Assembly: GCA_003640385.1 (NCBI GenBank)
Contig: RCAB01000235.1
Span: 1 to 64,000, forward strand
Length of the DNA: 64,000 nt
Source of the DNA: Setaria digitata
Lineage: Eukaryota > Nematoda > Chromadorea > Rhabditida > Setariidae
Direction of reading: 5' to 3'
Shown here: piece after piece, positions 49,176 to 59,640 of the stretch
Layout of the letters: every line of letters starts with the position of its first letter
Position numbering within the stretch: the first letter of the stretch is position 1
Translations under genes and position numbers: made by a program
Notes under the pieces: model-generated
Told to the model about the DNA's origin: nothing
What the model saw: the letters and a program-made list of their open reading frames with translations, nothing else
Databases searched by the model: none

Positions 49176-49550
49176 AGTAATTTAGAAACTTGTTGAAAAA
49201 TTATATTTTATATTAATATTAATATTAAAATTATATTTCATTGTGGTTAACAATTTTCAATTCGACATAACAATGGATACTGTAGGTGTTTCGTTCGTTA
49301 CGTTATCATTAACTTTTTACATTTCTGGTATGCTACTGCTATTGGTGACATCAGAAAAGTCTCAGGTATAGTTTCCGGTAGCTAATGTAATATGAAACAA
49401 AAGAAAAAGACAAAAAATTTTACTTAATCATGAGAATTTTACCTAAAATTTAAAAAAAGAATCTCCTATTTTAATATTTTTTTAGAGTGAAAGCTTGAAA
49501 AAAAAAAAAAAAAAATTCACTGTTATGGCCTTTTCAACAAATCACTAATA

Positions 49551-49994
49551 ATGACCCATTTTAAGGGACTCGATGAAACGACCAGAATGGCCATGAAAAT
49601 CATCCTGTCCAATGATGATACTAGTTCGGACAGTGATACTAGCTCAGAATATGATAACCCAAGCAACGTAAACGTTGAAACTAACAGGACTCTCCGTCGC
49701 GGTCGTATCATTGGCCAAGATTGGTTTACGCCGGTTGTTCAGACAGATCACACTCGCCGTAGAGACGAAAGTCGAACAATGATGCCACTGACGTAAGTGC
49801 ATCTTTACGCTTACGTTACACACGTTTCATTTGTTCACCTTAGCTTTGACAAGGCAAAGAAAAAGTTTTTTAATTATTTTAAATATCAATGATAGAAGTG
49901 ATTGAATTTGATTGATTATAGAAGTGATCCGTTTCTTCTGTTGCAGGCGTATGCATTGGATTGATTTTGCACAATTACATAAGTTAACTAAACG
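49551..49994 (+). CDS. Unknown gene, first two exons
   Basis: I do not recognise this protein. Exon 1 (49551-49792) encodes 80 residues plus two bases: MTHFKGLDETTRMAMKIIL, an acidic Ser/Asp stretch (SNDDTSSDSDTSSEYD), then a basic segment with LRRGRIIGQDWFTPVV. It ends at a consensus GTAAGT donor. Exon 2 (49947-49994), after CTGTTGCAG, continues in frame as RMHWIDFAQLHKLTK and ends at a GTAATT donor in phase 2. GC content and codon use stand out from the surroundings. An acceptor-like TTTTTTTAG at 49485 could be the trans-splice site. The later exons are not resolved; a short acidic segment at 52654-52744 is a candidate 3' end. Low-complexity acidic/basic composition suggests an intracellular protein. 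Confidence 0.5.
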
Positions 49995-50544
49995 GTAATT
50001 ATCATATCAACTTATCAAATGTATTCTTCTCACTTCACTGATAATTGTAAACGGAAAACTTATAAAAATTGGTAATTTTTGCTGCATAAAAATTTGTTAA
50101 TATTTTTTGTTGAATTAAGAAAAAATAAAAATTTGTTATTGTTAAGAATTGTTTTTTAATTCTTTTAAATTCAATCAAAGTTAATTTTTAATATTTTTAG
50201 CTTACTATTATTAGACATTTTGAATTAGATGACTGTGAAATTTTACACTTCCCCTCAGTTTGTCTTTAATAAAATAACTTAACAAAAATTTTTTTTTCAA
50301 AATAACTTTTTTTTGGCGCTGTTTTTCAATTATAATGGAGTTCTTTCATCGGATGATTTCTTTGCAATCAACTGCGATTACTTCCATGAAGACTCTGATC
50401 TTCTGATTTCTTTCAGTCTAGTTTAGTCTAGGCTACCTGAAGTTGGAAGCAGCAAATGATATCGATTTTTCTTTTCTTTTTTTTTTTCAAAAATATTTTT
50501 GAAAAGATAAGAAGTGCTGACAAAAAGCAATTGCCGTTTGCAGT

Positions 50545-50655
50545 AAGTTTACGTCAATGCGCACACAACGTTACGTCAAACTTCTGGCCAGAAGTATTGA
50601 AGAGGGAATTGCTGTTTACATTACGCTTACGTAAAGAACGTTACGTCAAGTCATA
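50545..50655. promoter_or_regulatory. Cluster of TTACGTCA/TTACGTAA sites
   Basis: Within 110 bp there are TTTACGTCAA (50548), GTTACGTCAA (50579), CTTACGTAAA (50626) and GTTACGTCAA (50640), plus the perfect palindrome CTTCTGGCCAGAAG at 50581-50594. These match CREB/ATF and PAR-bZIP type sites. The segment also carries an open frame, so coding cannot be excluded. Confidence 0.4.
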
Positions 50656-52137
50656 TGAATTAATTAAAACAATTTGTTCTGACAAAGAAAAATAGTTGTC
50701 TAAAAAAACTTCTGATTCTGATTGACTTATCAAATGTCTTAGTTGGAGGAAAGAAAAGAATGGGCTCGAAATGCTTCAAAAACTCTCTGAACATTTCATT
50801 AATTAATGAGCAATTTTTACATATTAGCGCGCTCTCTTTTTCAAGTTATTATCTGCACAATTTACAACGAAAAAAAAATATTCACCAAACACTATAAATT
50901 CATGCAGTAAAAATTAAATTTTATTTGCTTAAATGTTCTAAATTTCGATATTGAAATATTTGTGCGTAAAAATAGGTAAAATTTCAGGTTTTTAGATACT
51001 AATAGATATTTCTAATGAACTAAGAAAAAAAACTTTATTCTATTTGTAAATATCATTCCTAATCAGTTCAAATGTCATTTTCTCTAGCAGTCTAGCTTAT
51101 CACAACTCTTCAGATATAATTACGATAGCTAATTTAACATTTATTCGTCTTTCCTAAGATAAATATAATGAAAAACAGTGGATGAAATTCAGAAAGCTGC
51201 TTGATGCATTGATTAATCAGCTGATTTCAAAGGACTAAATAGAAGTTAAAAAATTTCTCGAACAGATAATGCCGATGGATGATCAAGAGAGATATTTTCA
51301 CTAAGTAGCAATTTCAGAATTAAATTTTATTTTAAATTTTAAGATTGCCTTAGATAATGACTGCATGATAAGAAGCTAAAATGCTTCTTTGAGATGTTTA
51401 TTAACGATAGCCAGAATTCAGTAATAAAATTTGGTCAAGTAATTTCTGATAAAGTAAATTATGAATTTTTATTAATTATCGAACTAAAAGTTTGCTTTAT
51501 CGCTTTGGTCCCTAAAAAATTGACCCGGAATGCAAACAAACTAACTGTGACTATTTTATTCAACCCTAACATTATTAATTCAGTTTGAATTCATGAGATG
51601 ATAATTGTATTATCAGTATCAGTTCTAATATCAACGTATGGATGAGATTTTTCCCAAAAAAAAAAAGAAAAAGAAAAAGCAAAAGGCCAATTTTCCAAAT
51701 CTGCCGTTTAGAATTAATTTATGATTAAATAGTTTAATTTAAAATTAGTAAAAAATTTTTTGTATTTGAAATAGAAATAATTAAAAATATACTTCGAAAA
51801 TTCAAATAATACATATTTATTGTTTACTTGTCAATTTCAATGAAATTGAGGCTATTATTTTGTTCAGATTTTGAGAAGCGAAGAAATTAAAAATTTAAAA
51901 AAAAAAAAACATGAAATTTCCATGCCTTTGTTCTTCTAATAAATTTTATTTTCCCAACCAAAAAAAGCCTGTTTTCACTTTTTTTTTCGATTTCTTGGAT
52001 GTAGAATTAATAATTCTGACTAATTTCATTTTTGAAGCATTTAAAACTCAATAAAATTTTCAATTTTCTACCCTGCATTAATGTGACAATAAGCAATTGT
52101 TCACGTAAAGTTTGAAAAATTTCTTAAAATTTAATAA

Positions 52138-52215
52138 TTAATTTGAATTAAAGAAGCTTAATTTGAATTAAAGAAGAAAAAATTAAATTTAATAAAATTA
52201 ATTTGAATTAAAGGA
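52138..52215. repeat. Three copies of TTAATTTGAATTAAAG spaced by 20 and 40 nt
   Basis: Identical 16-mers start at 52138, 52158 and 52198. The first 14 bases are nearly palindromic. Confidence 0.75.
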
Positions 52216-52653
52216 AAGTACAGATGTCATTTACGATATCATCAAAATTCTAAAGCAATAATAAAGTATGTTTAAAATGTGAAAAACAGCTACTGTACTT
52301 TCCTTTTTTTTTCTTTGAAATCTTTTTTTTTTTAATCGTTTTTTATTTTTGTTAAAAGTTTTTTATTTTTTAAATTTAACTAATAAATTATTTATCATCG
52401 ATCTGATTGTTTGTAAAAATTCCACTTAATTATTTGTTTTCTTTTTTTCCATTGCAATTGCTAAAATTCACTCATTGACAATAAATTAACTGGTATTTGC
52501 ATGTAAAAGCATTACTTTCATCATTCAGTTTAGTTGAAATTTGAAATCTAATTTTTCTTTCCTTTTTTTTCCTAAATAAATTTACCAGGAAAATATCCAA
52601 TTCAAATTTGGTCCAAGATAAAATTTAAAGTTTTTTAAATTAAACGTTTTGAA

Positions 52654-52744
52654 TGATATTGATATGGATAGTATGGAAGACTATCTCAATCATAAAAATG
52701 ATGCTATTCCAGGAAACTTTATCACTGATGTAGATTTTGATTGA
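52654..52744 (+). other. Acidic coding-like segment, possible 3' exon
   Basis: In one frame it reads VLNDIDMDSMEDYLNHKN then DAIPGNFITDVDFD and stops (TGA). Composition is unlike the surrounding noncoding DNA. It could be the last exon of the unknown gene starting at 49551, but no good acceptor in the needed phase was found, so it is left unassigned. Confidence 0.3.
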
Positions 52745-53561
52745 TAAACCCACATGCATACACAAATGATACTAATTTTGGATTTTAAAATGAATAAATT
52801 TTTTTTTAATTAAATGAAATTTACCAGCAAAAATCAATGCTGCTATTATAAAAGTAAGTTTTTCCACTTTTGTGATTCTGTCCTTTCTCCTAGCGCTTAA
52901 ATACTATTATCTTAATTGGTTAGGTAATTAAACGGCCCTATATGAATACTACCACTGCTAGCTATGAAAGTGTTCAAACTCGTATGCTGTGGTTCAGCTT
53001 TAGCAATCGAACAAAGCATATTATATATTTATCAACTACCTGTCAATGTTATTTCAAGAATTTGCTTGTAAATAAAAAATTTTATTATTTTCGAACCCTT
53101 CGGATGTGAATATTTTGTTTCTTTTCTTGTTTTTTTTTCATCCAATCTTACTTAACAGCAAAAGACTATATAGTGCGATGTCAAATAAAGTAACAAATTT
53201 TAATTATCAGGAAAATAAGAATAAAGAATGATAGGGAGAGAAGGAGGGAGAGAGAAAGGGGGGGGGGGAACTGTTAACTGCACTACAATGAAAAGCAGAA
53301 AAGTTGAAATGAAATGAAATATCTTTCATTTTATCAAAAGTCACTAATCAATCTTCTGTATTAAATTCACAGCTAAAAGCGGTATAACCCCATTTGATAG
53401 GCTTATTACTTTCACTGAATAAAACGAATAGAAGTTAATTTTTCTGAAAAAAAATTTTTTCTGAACTAAAAATTAAAAATTGCATTTATTACAATTATTT
53501 TGCATTCCGCGATGCAGTAACACTTATATTGAATGTCAAATTAGGCCTTTTTTTTTTCTAA

Positions 53562-53912
53562 ATTAATTCCAGTCGATTTCTGATAAAGCAATAAAACCTT
53601 TGACGGAGTCGCTGTTGATCTAACTAGCTGAATCATTTATCACATCGCCCAATAGCAACAAATTTTTGTACATGGAAATTAATTAAAACATATTGGATTT
53701 ATATCGGAGTAAGATAGAAAAGTGAGATTAGTTCTGCAAGAGATAACTTATCTTATCATACAATTCATTTTGATCAAATGTTTTGAAGAGAGAAAGATCA
53801 GTTATTATCGTTGGATTGCATTCATCATAGCCTAATAGAGTACCATTAACTGAATAGTAGCCCACAGCAACTCGAGAATCGAGACTGGTAGTAGGGAAAA
53901 TAAAACATGGCA
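53562..53912 (-). other. Orphan coding-like exon pair
   Basis: On the minus strand, after a CTACCAG acceptor near 53889, about 150 nt read LDSRVAVGYYSVNGTLLGYD, then ECNPTIITDLSLFKTFDQ and further. A second piece (about 53619-53562, after GTTAG) reads INSDSVKGFIALSEIDWN and stops. Both look coding, but the phases do not join with any standard donor and no upstream exon was found. It may be a gene relic or part of an unresolved gene. No family recognised. Confidence 0.3.
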
Positions 53913-55284
53913 TGTAACAAAGGGAAAAAAAAATGTGATACCAAAATTAGTCACAAAATACACAAAATTAAATGCTTTCATCAATAGCAAAATTTGACTG
54001 ATAAACAGTCTCCTCCTATCTTTTCCCTATTTTCCGTTACTCACTTTAAAACTTCTCTTATATCTTTCGATGCTTTTATCCCATCTATAACATTAACATT
54101 AACATTAACAAAACTGATGGATGATCATCATTATATAATATCCCTTTCGATGATTGATATTTAAAAAAATTCGAATTGCTTCTTTTTACAAGTCATATTA
54201 TACTATCTTCAACTATTTTTTATTTTTGGTCATTTTTATATTAATAGGCTAAGCATTTTTTCTTTCTTGATAAAATTGTCTAATGCTTCGTTAAATTAAT
54301 TCTTGTCCAGCAGATAAGAATATCATTATCATTTTCGTATAATTATTGAAATATGAATAATTCATTATGAACATATATAAAAAATTGAAAACGCAGAGTT
54401 CAAAAATAAATAAATGATAGACAAACAAATTAATTGATTGGTTAAATAGGTACGTAGATTGTACAACCGTTACAAAAAAAAATTTTTTTTGTCACAATAC
54501 AAAAAATGGAAATGATCATAGTTTATAGCTAATGCCATTTTGATGTTTTTATAGAGGAAAATTCATGCAAAATAACAATGCGTATGTTTTCTACACCTAC
54601 CATAATAATTATGCGAGAATAAGAGTCCAGCCTTCTTTCTTTTTTTTTTTTTTTTTTTTTTTTCGAAAATCAAATTGCTATTTTACTTAGCTAAGTTAGA
54701 TTATTCTTCTTATTATTATTACACCCTAAGAGATAATGAAATTATAAGTGGATAAAGATATTTTGAAAATTGACCCTCACTACTATTCATCTATTATGGA
54801 AAAATGAATGAATTAAACACCATTATTATTTTGCATTAAAAGAAAAAGTGAATATAAATTGCTAAACCAAACTTGTCATTTTCATATTATTAAGATAATA
54901 GGACCAGTATTCTGATAACATGAAAAACGTGCAAAAATATTTCACAGTTAAATTTATTGATGATTTAAAGTTGAGTAATTTTAATAAATGTAAACTATCA
55001 ATTTTGGCTCCATATAAACTGAAAAAGAAAAGAAAATGTTAAGTATTCTGATTATGCAAATGAAATTTGGTTGAAGAGAAGTACAATGATAAATGACAAA
55101 CATGCAGACAATTTACTGATTAAACCGGTTTGTATATGAACTGGATTAAATTTGCGAGAAAAACAAAGATTTAAAATTTGCTGCACATAACTGTAACAAA
55201 AAAAAAAAATTGTAACAAGAAATGACTGTTTTATGAAAATGTAATTTATGATTGGTTAAGTAGAAGTATATGCAGCAATAATCC
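53913..55284. other. Intergenic region downstream of the CDF gene
   Basis: AT-rich, with a short AACATT repeat near 54083-54108 and long T and A runs. It should hold the CDF 3' UTR. No gene seen. Confidence 0.5.
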
Positions 55285-58200
55285 TTATACAACTTTATGT
55301 TCATCAGCTGGTAGATGTTCGTATTCATAGTCACAATGAACAAATGCTCTTTCTACTTCCATCAGACTTTCTATATTAGTTTGAAGGGCTTCACTGATAT
55401 CATGAGATTCACGAAGTGTCATATTTGGATCCATCACTATGTGTACTTCAACAAGAAAGCGTGTACCAAAATGATAAACATAGACCGTATCAATATAATC
55501 TATTCGTTTATCATGCTCCACGCATACCTATAAATCAAGCAGTTAGAATTATAATTTAGTTAAGGGAGTGTCACATTAAACAAAACAGTGTATCATGCGC
55601 AGAAAATACGATCGAAAACCTAACAGACAACTTCATAAAAGAGAATTTAAACCATTTCTTTAATGACTAAACATTTTGAAGCAAATGCCAAATTTTTCCG
55701 TGTTAGGCTTTTTTTTTCAGTAATTTCGGATATCAAAATGAATAGTAAGTAGCATTATCGATCTATCACTGACACATTAAATACTTGGATTCACTGATCG
55801 ATGAAAGAACTAAAGACCTTCACGATACGATTAATAAACTCTGGTTCAGCCGACTTTCCAGAAAGCATTGATAAGTGTTCCTTTCCTGTAAAAAACCAAG
55901 TAGTGGCGATATATATGGAAACAGTGATTGCACCTATCGGATCAAAATAAATCCAGTACTTTGATGCAATCCATGCACATACCTGCAATAAATTGTCTGA
56001 CGTTAATTAATTAAAAGAAGATTTAGGTAAAATAAATAGGAAGTCCAATTATTACAGTTTTCGGGAAAAAAGGAAAAAAAAAAGATAAAACAGTATAAAA
56101 TATGAACAAACTGGCATCAAAAACTCACTATAGCAACTGTATTCGATATACAATCATTCCAATGATCCTGCGCCAGCACTGCCACTGAGGAATCGTAATT
56201 AAATCTAAAAAAATGTTGGCCACATTAAGTGTCTATTCATAACTTCTCTTTTTCTATCAAATACCTAAGAAAAAAGTATATCAACAGATTCACTTAATCA
56301 ATTAATGCAATGCTTCACATAGTGGGAACAAGATCACGCGTTAGGAATAATCATACTTTCATTTCATGATATTACTTATTAAAATAATATGGATTAAGTC
56401 AATCTTTGAAGAAAAAAAAACTAACTTTCTACACAAAAGCATGAGAACAAATTTGATAAATATAACAGCAACCATAATGAACAAAGAAACAACATCCACT
56501 CTTGGATTAATTGTGTCATGAATAACCGATTCCAGTGATTGTACTACCATTTGAACTGATGCAACTCCCATTACTACACTTACAATTATCTGAAAAATTT
56601 TCATGTTAGAACTTGCAAATATAAGAAAATCTTTTAATTAGGACTTGAAAATTAGCAAACCGACGACGACTAGTGAATGCTAATGAATAGATGAATTTTG
56701 TTTTTTTTTGGAATAAGAATAGTTGCAAACAAAAAGAAATAGTGTGATAAATTAACCAGGGCAATAGGTTCTAAGCGTGTCCTTCCTCTGGGATACATAT
56801 ACGGATCTCGTTTCTTAATAGCACGAGCTGTTAACCAAATCACCAAACCCGAAGTTATATCGACAGCTGAATCAACTAGTGAAGAGATTATTGATAATGA
56901 ACCAGACAGATACGCTGCTGCAGTCTGAAATAAACAGTTTTTTTTTTTTTTTTTTAAGAAAAAGAATTGTTAGAAAAAACTGATTAATTAATTCTTATTA
57001 CTGACAGTCATCAGGCGAGGATACAAAGGACGATCTTAAAAGATATTATGAAGCAATAATGTTGCAGAACAAATGATAACCTTTGCAACAACCAATGAAA
57101 CATTAGCTATAAGCGTAGTCATAGCAAGCCATCGTGCCGCCTTATCTGCAGGCATATTTTTTGGTACCTGTGATCTGAAAAAAAAGAGAATCTTGTGTTA
57201 AAAAAAAAGAAAAAGAAAAAAATAAAATATCGAGCAATAAAATTGGAAAAAATTAGGAGAACTTCAACAACGTACCTTTGTCTTCTGATTCTCACTATCG
57301 GTGTTTTAGATTTATCATGCGCTGCTGAGCCTTCCCCATATACTTTTTCAGAAATAGTATCAACTTCTAACAACATCATTTTGGATTCTGCTCCATCTTT
57401 GACGTTTTCTTCTGAATTCTGCGTTTTCTGTCGTCGTCGTCGGTGTTCCTACAGTAAAAGACAACAATAAAGGCATATAAGAGTTAGCTCAATTTTATTT
57501 TGTCTCAGGAATGAAAAAAAAAAATGAATTTTTGCTTTAACATAGCAAGTATTAGGATGAATAACAGAAATAAAGGCTTAGCAGAAATTAATTTAAGGAA
57601 ATGCATAAACTAATTTAAGAAAGTAAGTAAATATATAGAAGTCTTAGAACCATTAACAATAACATTATCCGTAATACAGTCACTTTATAATAACAGTAAA
57701 ATTTCAGAAGTATTTTTAAAAAAATCATTGAAAATTAATAAAAAACAAACTTCAATGACGGTACTGTCTTTCTTGAAATTTTCCACAAGATTCGACTGTT
57801 TCCGATAAAATTTACTCACTCGTTTCGGATTCTTATTCATGAGTAATGAAGGTTGAGAAAGCATGATCCCAATAGAAGACCAGTAATTCTTGTACGGAAA
57901 AGTTCTCTTTTTATCAATTAACTGCTCCGTTGTTATATGATCTGTACCATGACCAGTTAACCTGAAAAATCCATCAAATAAACATAACCAAAAGTTTGAG
58001 AATTGAAGTGATTTCAGAGTATTATGGAAGTAGTTTTCCAAAGGTATCAAGGCAAGATTTGGGACTGCACTAAATTTAGCAAACTGCTTTCATATATAAG
58101 CACACTGTTTATTACGCATTTAATTTAATCTTCCTAAGACTTTCAGCGGTAACTAAACAAAAAAAATGGCACGTGCTAAAGCAAAAATTAAAATTCAGTT

Positions 58201-59343
58201 CACCTAACAGTTTCACAATTTTATGCAAAATTATTAAGCCGATCTATTCGATAAAACATTACATTCATAAAAATCCGGATATAATTCTCCGCCCAGTTTA
58301 TCGAACTTGATAACACGTATGAACTACTAATAATATTTGTCTTGCTAGTAAAAGTGTTTGATTATATTTAATATTTTATCAGTACAAAATTATTTGTTTT
58401 ATCGCTCTGATAATTGATAATTCTCTCACAGTTGAAAAGAAAATGAATGTCAACAATAATGCCATGTTTTAAAGGATATTTTATAAAAATTTTTTCAATA
58501 AAATTAAAATCAAAAAAAAAGAAAAATTGAAAATCAACACCTCGTACAAAGCCTAATAGTTTTAAAAGTGAAAAAAAAAAAACTCAAAAATACACTCATA
58601 CTCATATCAAATAATGCGAACAGATTCTCATTCTTTTAATCATATATTTATATACGTAAAATAAACAAAAATGAATGATAATGACTATGAAGGAAATACT
58701 AGAAGGATATAAAAAGACCAAAGATGGCGTCTTTTCTTTTATTTCTTCTGAATAGTTTTTTTTCTAACTTATAAACTATCTCACGTAGTACCTTTATACT
58801 TCTAAAGTGTCCCACATAACACTCTTTATATTGTGGAGTATTCTTTTACACATAAAATATCTCACGAAATATGGATTATACTAATAAAATGTCTCAAGTT
58901 ACACATGTTACACCTCATGAGGTATCTTACGCAACATATTTATTTATAGAAGAATATAAAAAAAAAAAAAAAAACAAATGATAAGAAAGAAATGGATAAA
59001 AGACGATAAGAATAAGTAAAAGGCTTGCGCTAATTAATCATCATCACTTGTTTCCATCTCTCTTATATTTATGAAGCATCTTACGTAATACAAATTATTT
59101 ATAGAAGACATGGAAAAAATAGATGATGAGCAAGAAATGAAGAAGGACAGAAAGCAATGAGTAAAAAGCTTACGCTAATTCATCATCTTCATCACTTGTT
59201 CCCATCTCTTCCTCATCGTTACAGTTAGAAAGTTCAAAGTTCACCGGTATCTTCACCTCATTCATGTCATTTCCTGTTGTTGCACCATTCATATTTGCTA
59301 CCCGTAAAGTTGATTCTCTGCTTGATCCACCATCACCAGCCAT
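55285..59343 (-). CDS. Cation diffusion facilitator, Mn-type
   Basis: Membrane metal/proton antiporter. Nine exons (59343-59174, 57961-57751, 57448-57276, 57174-57081, 56924-56757, 56589-56426, 56204-56129, 55982-55818, 55527-55285) join in phase to 487 residues. After an acidic then basic cytosolic N-terminus (about 190 residues, including KRVSKFYRKQSNLVENF, as in plant MTP8-11) come six membrane segments. The metal-site DxxxD motifs are at Asp234/Asp238 (SLVDSAVD) and Asp340/Asp344 (QDHWND). Having DxxxD in both helices, rather than the HxxxD of Zn-CDFs, marks the Mn subfamily. The C-terminal cytosolic domain has FGTRFLVEVHIVMDP and ERAFVHCDYEYEH. Substrate and membrane are inferred. A TTTTTTTTCAG acceptor 3 nt before the ATG supports the start. 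Intron 1 holds a duplicated fragment of exon 1. Confidence 0.92.
58912..59215. repeat. Tandem duplication spanning the end of CDF exon 1
   Basis: The unit 59073-59215 (intron start plus the last 40 nt of exon 1) is repeated at about 58912-59070. Both contain ATCTTACGxAAxA, TTATTTATAGAAGA, AAxGGAxAAAA, AGTAAAAxGCTTxCGCTAATT and CATCATCACTTGTTxCCATCTCT. In the intronic copy the splice donor GT has become GC. Weaker copies may extend left to 58780. Confidence 0.75.
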
Positions 59344-59346
59344 TTT

Positions 59347-59362
59347 CTGAAAAAAAACCAAT
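59347..59362 (-). promoter_or_regulatory. Putative spliced-leader acceptor of the CDF gene
   Basis: GTTTTTTTTCAG on the minus strand ends 3 nt before the start codon, with no exon found directly upstream. Confidence 0.6.
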
Positions 59363-59426
59363 TATTGTTTGCTTCTTGTACCAAAACAAATACATTTTTT
59401 TATTCTGGCACGTTAAATGTCCCATT

Positions 59427-59640
59427 CTAAACATTAAAAATATTTGTTTTCCTAACAATACAAAGTGCCATATATTCTTTGCGCCCAGATGTCCTCCCAT
59501 TGAGAACTTTAGCCCACAAAATTACTGAACATCTGTTAATCTCCAGATACTTTTGCAACTCGTGCACTAACCCATTGCTAATAGATGGATATTCCGAACA
59601 TAGCTTCTTGCATTCGTTAGTCAGCAATCTCACCTGTATT
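59427..59640 (-). other. GC-richer coding-like island upstream of the CDF gene
   Basis: On the minus strand, after a TAATACAG acceptor near 59634, an open frame reads VRLLTNECKKLCSEY, then LVHELQKYLEINRCSVILWA and GRTSGRKEYMALCI before a GTTAGG donor. It is markedly richer in GC than its surroundings. No family recognised and no partner exons found. The flank at 59640-59672 carries a CCCGA/TCGGG hairpin. It may be a relic of a gene or transposon. Confidence 0.3.

Larger units (their letters stand above)
41439..49550. other. Eight-kilobase gene-poor, repeat-rich region
   Basis: Apart from the repeats listed separately (AAT tracts, the AAATA block, two tandem duplications and an AT fold-back element) I found no exon I can support. 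A slightly GC-richer stretch at 43060-43200 and another at 45480-45620 have open frames but no family resemblance. Reading frames elsewhere are low-complexity. Confidence 0.45.
49995..53561. other. Mostly empty region after the unknown gene
   Basis: Besides the bZIP-like site cluster, the 16-mer repeats and the acidic segment listed separately, this holds AT-rich sequence, a purine-rich stretch with 11 consecutive G at 53258-53268 and no recognisable exon. Confidence 0.4.
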
